64,000 nt of DNA from Mytilus edulis (lineage: Eukaryota > Mollusca > Bivalvia > Mytilida > Mytilidae), in NCBI RefSeq assembly GCF_963676685.1, contig NC_092357.1, forward strand, positions 22,286,647 to 22,350,646, read 5' to 3'. This document shows positions 34,860 through 46,700 of the stretch, one piece after another (position 1 is the stretch's first letter; the number at the start of each line of letters is the position of its first letter). Position numbers and translations under genes: made by a program. The notes beneath the pieces were generated by a model. It saw nothing but the letters and a program-made list of their open reading frames with translations, made no database searches and was not told the DNA's origin.

Positions 34860-35450
34860 TCCAGAATTCTAAGGCTGAGACGACGGTGCAACAGCACAAC
34901 ATAAAACAAACCATATTGCAACATCACAACATAGGAACAAACTATATTGCAAAAGAACAACATAAGGACAATTTATATTGCAATAGCAAAACATAAGACA
35001 AACTGGATTACAAGATCACAACAATAAGAACTAACCATATTGCAATAGCACAACATATTAACAAACTGTATTGCAACATCACAACATGAGAACAAACTAT
35101 ATTGCAATATCACAACATAAGAACAAACTATATTTCAACAGCACAACATAAGAACAAATAACATAAATCAGTTGAAAAGACTGAACTCATCGAATAGATA
35201 CAAAGGGGAAAAACACAGACTGTACGTGATAGTGTATTTATCCATCCATCATGCCTAACAATTAAATACACACTAAGTACAGATCAGAGCCTATTCGCAG
35301 TTACTGTCAACTAGTTTAAAGTCAATAGCAACTAATAAAAAAATAACGTATCTAAAATATGAATCAGTACACACCTAACAAGTAATGAGTGTTTAGACGT
35401 CATTAATAGTCAGCGAAAAACATGATCTCAAAATAATTGTTGTATTATGA
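34860..35450 (+). repeat. R1 repeat, 3' part
   Basis: After the minisatellite, GTACAGATCAGAGCCTATTC, CTAATAAAAAAATAACGTAT and GTGTTTAGACGTCATTAATA match 40875-41035. Confidence 0.7.
34885..35165 (+). repeat. Minisatellite, about 35-bp unit inside an R1 copy
   Basis: About eight copies of CACAACATAAGAACAAACTA followed by TATTGCAACAG. A single unit is present at 40815-40850 in another R1 copy, showing expansion here. Confidence 0.8.
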
Positions 35451-36407
35451 AATAACATATGTGTATGGGAATGATATTTATTTATTTACTGATAACAAAA
35501 CCAATATTTATACCAATAAAAAAATCTTCAAAGATTTAGTTCAGTGTTGAATTGGTAACCTTTCAGAATAAGTTTATATTAAATGATTGACATGGATAGT
35601 ATCTAAATTTCCGGGCTCTGTTAACACATGATATAAATAAACAGTAGTATACCGATATTCAAAAGTAATAAATCGAAAGAGAGAAAAAATTTGGGTTACA
35701 AACCAAAACCGAGGGAACACATCAACTTTAAGAGAAAAACAAAGAATCAATAGGTACACCAAAGTGCAAAAATTAAATAAATATATAATTAACCCTTGAC
35801 AGTCAGTTTTATGCCACAATTCATTTTAAGATACCGTGAAACCTGTCTAAACTGAAAACCTGTCTTAACCAAAAACCTCTCTAAACTGAAACATGCCCAA
35901 ACCATAAACCATAAAACATACGTGCAGTCTTATTTAATTTGATATGTTGCGATAATAAATTAAGCTAATAAAAGATAACCAAAACACAAACTTGTAAAAG
36001 AATCTTATAATACAACTGCATATCAAATATTATTGACTTAACATTAGCGGTTCCTATTAAACGAATATCATCCCAATTTAAACATGTAAACTATGCAAAT
36101 CATTTTAAATCATAGATCATGACTGAATAGGTAGAGCCAAATATTTTCCATGAAAATGAGTTGTACCAATGCTAATTCATTTACAAACCTTACATAGTTG
36201 ACCTTCCACTTGCGGCTCCACTTAAACTATCACGAACTAATACATATACATGTATTAAAAAAGTGAGTAAAAGTTTCAAAGTCGAAGATAGTGACTGAGG
36301 GTGAATGCAGGGTTGAATAATCTTTACAGAATTGAAAGATAAAACTGTTGATATAACTGCATACCAAATATCATTGACATTCAAAGAGTGGTTCTCAATA
36401 AGCTGAC

Positions 36408-36550
36408 CTGCCGCGGTGTAATGGTAAGCGCATCGGACTACAAACACTAACATTCCTAATTCGATTTCAGGAACTAAATTTTCGACTCTCCCTTCACACC
36501 ATTTGCAAGTATGGTCTTCAGAAACGATGATAGTCTGTTTGAACAATAAA
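36408..36550 (+). mobile_element. Decayed tRNA-like SINE
   Basis: CGCGGTGTAATGGTAAGCGC fits an A box and AATTCGATTTCAGG a damaged B box; the acceptor stem is not restored, so it is not a functional tRNA. Unlike the SINE at 10695 in head and tail. Confidence 0.5.
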
Positions 36551-36789
36551 TGACTGACCCGTGTTAAGAGAAAGCAATATCTCTTGCACGTTTAATAGTC
36601 CCTTGCAGTTGTCGACAAAGAGCAGGTTAATGCCACTACAAGGCAGCACTTGCACCCGCAAAGTGGAGAGGAGTTAATATAAGCTGTACAAACTTGTTTC
36701 CAATAAATATGTTTAAATCTGACCTAATCAAAAACTAATATATCGATGCTTCCGACACCGGTGACGCCATCGTCATTTGAGACAGCATA

Positions 36790-36996
36790 CTGTAAATTCA
36801 GAAATTATTGCGCACATTTATTATTGCGATTTTGTCATTTTACACTTGAATGCGATTTTAATTTTTACGATTTTGAGAAAAAGTCATGCTTAATTCAGTT
36901 AAAATATTACAAAATGCGAGTTTTAATTATTGCGTTTACAACTCCGTCGCATTATTGGCAATAATAAAAACCTCGCAATAATTTCTGAATTTACAG
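36790..36996. mobile_element. 207-bp MITE with CTGTAAATTCAGAAATTATT ends
   Basis: Perfect terminal inverted repeats of about 24 bp, flanked by TA on both sides (36788-36789, 36997-36998). Interior is AT-rich with TGCGA/TCGCA blocks. Confidence 0.88.
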
Positions 36997-37524
36997 TACC
37001 TAAGTCTCGCTTTTCAACTCCATCAAGGCGAGATGAAAAAAAATATACATCTATATATCATAATCGTCAGTTTATATAATCTTTAGTCTATATCTATAAG
37101 GAAAAACACAATATTCAATTGATACTTGTAATTATGGATTCTCTATAGCAATATCTTAGTAAGTTCATTAAATCACTTTTAATTTCAGGAACTTTTCCAA
37201 AACACTAATCATTTTATGGATTTTTCAAAATCCCGTAATTACAAATACACTATTACATATAATAAATATTATAAAACTAAATTGATCTAACAATACACGA
37301 CTTAATCTTTTTACTATGTGAACTCCAATAAACAAGGAGTTTGTCATGCGTATAACAACAACGAAACATTAGTTAAGTATTTCATGACTTTTTGTAGCTA
37401 AAATCATGGATAAGCGTTGATTCTCGAAAATGAAACTATGAGCCCGGAGGTTCACAAAAGGTCGACGTCACGCAATAGTTTAAGTCGTACTTATTGAATT
37501 CAAAAGGCATATTCAATGACCATG

Positions 37525-37530
37525 TTTATT
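37525..37530 (-). terminator. Polyadenylation signal AATAAA of the lectin gene
   Basis: TTTATT on the + strand, i.e. AATAAA in the sense direction, about 45 nt after the stop codon. Confidence 0.5.
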
Positions 37531-37574
37531 TACTTTACGGCTTTTCAGTAAGAATGTTTGAGAGGTGCTTGCTC

Positions 37575-37798
37575 TTATTTCCAAATTCTACTACCCGCAA
37601 TATGATTTACTGAGCCTGAATTAAACGAGTTGTACAGTAAACATTGCCATCCGTTGAATACAAACGCAGCACAGACATGATCCGCTAAACAATGGTCTGC
37701 GCAACGGATTTTGCTTAGGAGTTGTGCCACGTGGTATGGTTGATTCTGAGGTTCCACGTCTACACCACTTAACAGATAATGTCTCTGTGTTACTTCCC
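37575..37798 (-). CDS. Lectin exon 7: PAN/apple-like domain and stop
   Basis: Acceptor ATATTTTCAG ends at 37799. Encodes GEVTQRHYLLSGVDVE, then CADHCLADHVCAAFVFNG and QCLLYN, a PAN-type pattern C-x3-C-x5-C-x-A-F...C-x-L. Ends GSRIWK then TAA. Confidence 0.8.
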
Positions 37799-40700
37799 CT
37801 GAAAATATTAAAATGTACGTATAATATGAGAACGAGGATATCCATAACAATAAGAAAATATATAAAAATAAATGTAACATATGTTGAGAAAAAAAACAAT
37901 ATACATTAAAGTATTCAAAATCAAAAACCGTTTAAAATCATTTGCACTTGCGCAATTTCCAGTTAACAGAAGCTGCTGTGGTTGGTGTAAGATTTCCAAC
38001 AACTTTTGTTTCCTTATTTCTATTATTTTCATTATTTAAAGGGGTCCTGGAAATTATAAGGTATTCCCATATATATAGGCGGATCCAGGGGGGGGGGGGG
38101 ATCTCCGTGTGAATAATTTGGCTAATTTTATAGGGAATCACTGAAGCATGACTGGCATGGGACCTCTTTATGTCAGTCAGCGCCCCCTTTTCATGAGAAG
38201 TTCTGAGTCCGCCACTGATTCTATCTTTTTTCACAGGTTACACCAGCTTCATTTTCTATTGTATGCATTTTACAAAAGTAATAAGTATCCGATTATTTTG
38301 ATTTGATTATATTTATTTTAAACTTCAAACTTCTTTTACCTCAGCATGCACATATGTGGTCGCTTCACATCTTATATCTTTAGGAATTTTATCAAAAATC
38401 TTTTAAATCAAAGCGTAACGTTTTCACATAACTTTTAGTTAAAATAGTTTATGACCATTTTTAACCTAAACGATCTTTTTTTTAAATATTCTTGGCAATT
38501 TCAGATTTCCAATTTAATTGTTGAAAAAAGAAGTTGATGAAAAGAAAAATATAACAGACTAGTCAACAAGAACCAAACCTAACCAAACCCAAACCGTGGA
38601 TGAGCTTATGCGATCCGGAAAGTTAAGCACATCCTGACACCCGTCATGTTGCTCGTTTAAGTGTGTATCCGGTGGATATAAGCATCATATTATGTCCGTC
38701 AAGATTGGACCGTGGGATGGGGTTACGACAATTGAATTATTGGAAAACTAGGGTAACACTTATCCAATAAAAAAAAACAGATCTCATGTGCTCCGAATAA
38801 GACAAATATGCAGCTGACACCAAACCATTCTCATCACTGTTATATAGACAAAACAGTGTTTTCCATATTATGTGTCACACGTGAAAAAGATATTAAACCA
38901 TCGTAGTATGCTCGTGACTTTCTAATATAAATTGATATACCTGCGCTAACACTCGATGTCGATATAGGTGGATAGGTTGCACTAATAGTTGTTGGTGTAT
39001 CTGGATAAGTTGCACCAATGGTTGTCGTTGGGATGTCACCAATCTGATCAATATCGTTTGATATCGGAAATCTATTGTTTGTTGGATCTATTAAAAGAAT
39101 TATCGGAATAATATCGGAAATTGCTGTCATAGTTTTAGCCAATAAATATAGAGTAAGTTCACAACATTTTTGCCAATCACGCAATTTTTTTGTTTCAGTC
39201 ATCGCATCAAAAATCAACATGAAAATACTGGTATTTTTAGATGACATTAACATGTGTGTTGATCGATCTTAAATGGCGTATCGACTACCAATTTGAAAAA
39301 AGATATACAAACACGATGACATAAATAAACAATAGAACTTGATTTGTAAATGCTATATTAAATAAAAATGTAATTTATATATAATAAATTATAAGATAAT
39401 GATTTTCTTTTGTCTTGTTTCGTGTTTTTTAAATCTTGCCTCCTTAAAGTACAAAGAATAAAATCAGACTGATATATATAGTATTAACACCTTTCCACTG
39501 TAAACGACTTTATTTCTATTTGACATTTTTCTTGTCGGGTTGCTGTCTTATTTAGCGTATAACCTACATCGTCTATACACGTTTATAATGCTATGCAAAC
39601 CTCCGAAACAGTGATGACGTTGCTTCGCTATCAACGTAGACAACTCGGCCGATTCCGTACCTTAAAAGGAGAGTAGCGGATTCACCCGAGGATTGTCGAT
39701 TGATGCAGTGGAGCTAGGAAGACGTTACCACTGTTTCGGAGTTTTATGTTATGCATGAAATCTTAACTGGACCTCTATTGTGTTCATGTATCACTACACT
39801 AACTTCGGTGCTCAGCTATAGATGGAATGGGGGACCAGTTTAGCATGATATCTTACATTGACAGAGAACATTGTCGTCTGTGGTGCAGTCTTTACTGTCC
39901 CACTGGAACTCATTTCCGACTATAATTACACAATGTGCAATGTCCAATCTATTTGGTTCACCTAGACTCCAGTCCGTAAACAATGCTGGTGTTCCATCGC
40001 TCCAGGTATAATTGGTTCCGTTTAGTGTTAGTCCAACCCAGAAATTTTCTGACACAGTACTTAAAGATAGAGGTAGGTAATAATAAAATATCAGTAACGG
40101 TTTGTGTTATGTAAATCAGAGAAAAAAATCTTAGTTTCATATTTCTTCATTTGGTTGGAAACTTAACAAAAACAACTAAAACGTTGTAATATACTGTCTG
40201 TAACCTTCAGACCATCAGCTTATCATATATAAAAATGAAGATGTGGTGAGACACTAGAGACTAAACGACACAAAAATCAACAACTAAAGATCATCGTACG
40301 ACCTTCAACAATAGACAAATCCCATACTGCATAATTAGCTATACTGAAAGGCCCTATCCTATAAAATCATATGCAAAATAATTCAAACGAAAAAATTAAA
40401 GTCCTAATCTATGTACAAAAAATGGTAGAAAAATAAAAATAAAAATAAAGGCAACAGTAGTATACCGATGTTCAAAACTCGTAAGTCGATCAAAAAAAAA
40501 ACAAATCCGGTTAACAAACCAGAACCGAGGAAAACGCAATAAAATATATAGGAGAATGACGACACAACATTAAAATGTAACAAACACAGAAACGAACTAA
40601 GCATAAGACAAATACGACGAGAATACCAAATATAACATCAAAACTAAATACATGAATTTAAGATAGACAAGTACCGTGACACGTCTTGTAACATAGCAAC

Positions 40701-43700
40701 AAACGACTGAATTGCAGGCTCCTGACATGAAACAGGCACATACATACATGTACAAAATGTGGCGGGGTTTAATATGTTAGCGGGATCCCAATCCTCCCCC
40801 TAACCTCGGACAGTGATGCAACGGTACAACATAATAACAAACTATAAAAAAAAGCTTAAATCATAAGACACTTAGTACAGATTTGAGAATACTCGCAGTT
40901 ATTGACAGCTACATGTAGTTCAAAGCCATTAACAACTAATAAACAAAAATAACGCATCTCAGACTAATTTTTTAATTAGTCCACATCAAACATCCAATTG
41001 ATTTAGTGTAAAGACGTCATAAACAGGCAAGAAAACAGGATCTACTTTTTTAATTATTGACAGAGGCTTTACTTAGAAGTCACATGACCTAAACTTAAAT
41101 ATAAACGACATGCACGCATTTAAAGCCCCAGTCCCACTAGACCACGATCGCACCACGCTCACCGCAATCTAAAATAAATTTAGATCGTGGTGAGGTCGCG
41201 GTATGAGCGGCATGAAAATGTTAATTTTCGTTGCTTTCACGATGCTACTACGTCCTAATTACGCTTCTACAACGATCCCGCTGCGATTAAACCACGTTCT
41301 CACCGCGCTTATTCTGCGACCTCACTATGCTTATAAAGATCTTTCTACGCTCTTCACGTTCTCACTACGACCATACTACGAGTTATCCGATTGCAACACG
41401 ATCTTACTGCTATTATAGCACGTTCTTACCACGATTATACTACGTTCATACCGCGATCTTACTACTTTCTCAGCAATATCGTGTTTCATATCAATATAGT
41501 TCCATTCCTTCTATTTCTGATTAAAACGGAAATTTCTCGGAAACAATACAGTCATGCCACCAAAATCTACTAGAACACGTAGGCGTGGTGGTAGGGGTTG
41601 GTGTAGAGGCAGAGGGAGCAAATTATGAACGCCATACTAAACTCCAAATAGTACACAAGAAACTAAAATTAAAAATAGTACAAGACTAACAAAGGCCAGA
41701 GGCTCCTGACTTGGGACAGGCGCAAAAATAGTGGGGTTAAACATGTTTGTGAGATCTCAACCCTCCCCCTATACATCTAGCCAATGAAGAAAAGTAAACG
41801 CATAACAATACGCACATTAAAATTCAGTTCAAGAGAAGTCCGAGTCTGATGTCAGAAGATGTGACTAAAGAAAATAAACAAAATGACAGTAATACATAAA
41901 TAACAACAGACTACTAGCAGTTAACTGACATGCCAGCTCCAGACTTCAATTAAACTGATACTTTACACATAAGTAGAGTAATACTTGTCATCAAGAGATG
42001 TCGGAACGACCAATCAAACGGTCTAATCTATATAAAAACGAAAAGCATGGTTGAGCCGTTAGAGCAAATGGATAAAATAAATACATTCAGACAAACAAAA
42101 TCTAGGGAGTTTTTTTTATATATTTAATGTGAAAATGACAATAAAAATGATGGTCGTAGTGTGAACGTAGTAAGGTCGTGAGAAGAGCGTGATGAGGACG
42201 ACAAGGGCGTGCTAGAATCGTACTATGGTCGTGATCAGCATGGAAAAGTCGTAGTGGAAGCGTAGTTGGGTCGCGTTGAGAACGTGATGGTCGTAGTAAG
42301 GTCGTGATAACGTCGCTGTGAGATCGTAGCGCAATCTCTCCGAATAGAATCACGCTTTCGCTACGCTCTCGCTACGATTGTACAGCGACCTTTGTGATCT
42401 TACTACTATCTTAGTGCGCTCTCACTACGCTTCTACTACGACCTAATTTCGCCACGACCGCACCACGATTGTTTTGAACATGTTCAAAGTTGGCCACGCT
42501 CGTCACGATCTTGAAGACCTCACCACGACCGTGGTACGACCTTACTGCGACCTACACGATCGTACCACGATCATCAAAATTTGCATTATTTTCACAGATC
42601 GTAGTGCGATCGTGGCCTAGTGGGACTGGGGTATTAATACCGCAGTCCTATTATGCCACGATCGCACTACGATCTGTGAAAAAATGAAAATTTTGACGAT
42701 CTTAGTGCGATCGCGCATAATCGCAGTAGAAGCGTGGTAAGATCGTGCTGCAATCGGATTAATCGTGGCATGGTCGTCTTGCGGACGTGATGAGCGTAGA
42801 AAGATCGTAATAATCGTAGTGAGGTCGTGGTGGGGGTCTTCATGATCGTGATGTGCGTGGACAACTTTGAACATGTTCAAAACAATTATGGTGCAGTCGT
42901 GGCGAAATTATGTCGCAGTAGAAGCGTGGTGAGAGCGCAGTAAGGTTGTGGTAAGATCACAAAGGGCGCTGTCCCATCGTAGCGACAGCGTAGCGGACGC
43001 GTGATTCTAGTCGAGGAGACTGCGCTACGATATCACAGCGACTTTACTACGACCTCACTACGACCTTCACATTTTTACCGCGACCCAAACACGCTTCCAC
43101 TACGACTATACCACGCTGTCCAATTACAATGTATTTAGCACGCCCATGCCGTCCTCATCACGCTGTTCTTACGACCCGACTACGTTCATACTACGAACAT
43201 CATGCTCAATATCGTTTGTCATATAAAATTTATATCCAGCTTTTGTTTGTCTGTATGTAATTTGGACCTATTGTTCTTTGTCTCCAACAGCTAAATCATT
43301 ATTGACACATCTGTGTCATCCCTACTATCGTTCACTAAAGCATCGCCATGTGTTCTTGATGGCAATACGTATTGATTCAGGTTGGATTGGTCGGTTCGAC
43401 ATATATTTTCTAGATCATGATGCGTTACTATCAGATCTCTCTCTGCTTCTACCGCTACCCTTACCTTACGTAGATTTTTTGCATCAGTGCGTTATTTCCG
43501 AGAAACTCTATGTATCAATGAGAAATAGAAGGAATGATACACTATTTATATGGAACACGATGTTGACGTTATTGCTTGGAGCGTAGTAATATCGCGGTAT
43601 GAACGTGCTATGACCGTAGTATGGTTGTGGTAAGAGCGTGCTATAATCGCAGTAGAAGCGTGATAAGATCGTGCCGCAATCGGATAAATCGTGGCATGGT

Positions 43701-46700
43701 CGTCTTGAGGACGTGCTGATCGTAATAATCGTACTGAGGTCTCAAAATAAGCGTAGTGAGAACGTGGTATAATCGTATCGGGATCGTTGTAGAAGCTAAT
43801 GAGGACTTAGGAGCAATGTGATTGAAACAAAAATTTACATTTTCATACCGCTCACACTGCGAACTCACCACGATCTGAATTTATTTTAGATCACGGTGAG
43901 CGTGGTGCGATCGTGGTCTAGTGAGATTGGGGCTTAAACATTCGTTGTATTCATTCTGTTTCGTTTTAAAATAATTTCGATCTAACAGTACCGTTGCATA
44001 TGAAATGTTTTGGGTTGATATTGAACCTTGGGCTACTCATACCCCTGATATGAAAAGTATTATATACTTACTTATCTGATAGTATCGCTAATTTCTAACA
44101 CAAAGAGGAAAGATAATCTCAAATAAAGTTTTCACATTGCTTCGGTCAAAATTAAACAGGAGATCCTTAATGTAGAGGCTCTAAAGACCCTGTGCCGCTC
44201 GCCTGTATTAACTAATGCTTTTGGAAATCATGTAAAATATGGTTAATTTTTGCCAGCAGTCAGATAGCCATAAATGCTTCAGTTTCAGAGATATAAACCA
44301 AAAACTGCATTTTACCCTATGTACTTTTTTTAAGCCATGTCTGCCACCTTGGTTCAAGGGCAGGGTCACCGGACACATTTTCAAACTAGATACTCTTATG
44401 ATGATTGTGGACACGTTTGGTTACATTTTGTCTTAGTAGTTTCAGAGGAGAATATTTTTGTTAAAGATTACAAAAATTTAATAAAAATTGTTAAAATTGA
44501 CTATAAAGGGCAATAACTCCTTGATAGGTCAATTGACCATTTTGGTCATGTTGACTTATTTGTAAATCTTACTTTGCTGAACATTATTGCTGTTTACAGT
44601 TTATCTCTATCTATAATAATATTCAAGATAATAACCAAAAACAGCAAAATTTCCTTAAAATTACCAATTAAGGGGTAGCAACCCAACAACGGGTTGTCCG
44701 ATTTATCTGCAAATTTCATGGCAAATAGATATAGACTTGATAAACAGTTTTAACCCATGTCTGATTTGCTCTAAATGCTTTGGTTTCAGAGTTAAAAGCC
44801 AAAATCTATATTTTACCCTTATGTTCTATTTTTAGCCATTGCGGCTATCTTGGTTAGTTGGCCGGGTCACCGGACACATTTTCTAAACTTGATACTTAAA
44901 TGACGATTGTCGCCAAGTTTGGTTTAATTTTGCCCAGTAGTGTCAGAGAAGAAGATTTTTGAAAAAGTTAACGACGACGGAAGACGACGACGACAACGAC
45001 GACGACGACGGACGACGACGACAACGGACGTCGGACGCCGGACGCAACGGGATGAGAAAAGCTAACTTGTCCGTTCGGGCAAGTTGAGCTAAAAATACCT
45101 AGAAATATTTTGAAATTTCAATATTTATGGTAACGGACGATATGCGCACACAAGAGTTTGAAGAGATAACTGTCACAAGTCAATGCAAACTGTACGGTTT
45201 ATAAACAGGTCGAGTTTCAAAAGCGCAATAACTGTAAGATACATTGTTGTATAACATTCAAAATACCTAAGCGAATCTTACACAACCACAATGCAGGTCA
45301 AGAAATAAAATTGGTTGAAAAAGAAAAAGAGAGAAGAATCGAAAAAAAGGTGGAAAGACTAAATATTTTTTTTGTATTAATAATTAATAGACCTGTTGAT
45401 GCATATACTTTTGTCGCTGTACCATATATCTCGAAATTAATTGACCTTCTCGTATTGAACAATGTTGTTGATTTGTAAGCATTTTTTTTTAATTCTTTTT
45501 TTTATCTCTTATTGAAATTGATCTCAAAATACATTAGCAAAATGATCAGTTTGCGTGTTATTTAAAGAATATGCATTTCATTAGCTTGGTATGTTGCCCA
45601 AAAAATTAACAAAGCAGTTTGCAACTACTCCAGTAAGCGTATTCACTAATCGAAATGAGGTAAGTTATTTGTTTCATTTTGTTTTTATAGAACTTTTTCA
45701 TTCATCCATGACACAAAATCAGTAAATGCATAGCAAAAAAAAAAAACCAACAAAAAACAAAGTGGTGAAAACTTACACCTCAATGTATGTTTAAGACGGC
45801 CCCTAACACCGGTTGTTGTATTCTTTGTAAAATTATTCCAAATTTCCGATATCCTTCGCAAGATGTTCATCACCCCAAATCGGGCCCAGTCAAAGAAAGA
45901 GTTTTAAAGAATAAAAGAATTATGAAGTTCTTTCAATGTATTGTTATTCAGTTAAATAATAAATGTAACATGATGAATATCTAGAGAAAGATTTTACTTT
46001 TTTCTTTATCTTTGATTGACATATCCTATTGTAAAATGCAAAAACATATAATTTATTTTTTCTTCATTAATGTTCTCATCCAGTATTCTATACCATCAGT
46101 CCAAAGCATTGAATTCGGAATATACAGAATCTATTTCTATTCATTGCATACTGTTTAATTGACACGACAAAATATTAATACAAGAACTCCAAGGTTAAAA
46201 TATATAGATATAGGAAGATGTGGTGTGAGTGCCAATGAGACAACTCTTCATCCAATAACAATTTAAAAAATATATTATAAACATATTATGACATGTGACT
46301 TTAACTAGTATGTTCTCCTTTTTCCAGTATATTTACGGTCATCTTTGTAGCATGCATTTCGACATTAACGGACACAGGGCAATCATCCTGCTCCAGAAAT
46401 GCTTATTTAATCAACAGTATTCAACACCAGCTTAAACTCGTTGACAATAATGATAGAAAATGTGCACAAGATTGTACAGGAAATTGTTCAGGTATAGTAT
46501 TGTTACAATAACATTTTTTTCTCATAAAACATGACATTATTATTTAAAAGTGACTGTTAGCATGATAGTACATGTAGTTCTCCTGGTGACTATTGTTGTG
46601 CTACTGTACAATCATTGAAATTTTCTCGTAATTTTTTTTTCTTTAAATATTATATTAATTTCATTTTAAGAAAACGAACTATTTGAAATAAAAGTAAAAT

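Larger units (their letters stand above)
32461..37524. other. Intergenic between two convergent genes
   Basis: No coding exon seen. Holds a decayed copy of the 0.6-kb TTAA MITE (about 33260-33740), an R1 copy with its minisatellite (34860-35450), an R1 fragment (35640-35770), a tRNA-like SINE (36408-36550) and a MITE (36790-36996). Confidence 0.6.
41124..43933. mobile_element. Compound foldback element bounded and split by TTAA
   Basis: Ends GCCCCAGTCCCACTAGACCA and TGGTCTAGTGAGATTGGGGC are inverted repeats next to TTAA (41120-41123, 43934-43937). A third TTAA at 42634-42637 is the centre of a perfect palindrome where two element ends meet. Almost the whole length is an array of degenerate 9-13-bp CG-containing words such as CTACGACCT, CACGATCTT and their reverse complements. 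An R1 copy (41626-41965) interrupts the left half. Confidence 0.82.

Noticed and set aside
38590..38720. 5S rRNA-like stretch (GGAAAGTTAAGCACATCCTG)
   Set aside because: Only the short internal-promoter-like word agrees; the rest does not fit a 5S gene or its length.
41203..43871. Several 60-100-codon frames on both strands rich in R, S, L, H and Y
   Set aside because: Produced by the repetitive CG-word array of the foldback element; no conserved domain and both strands look equally open.
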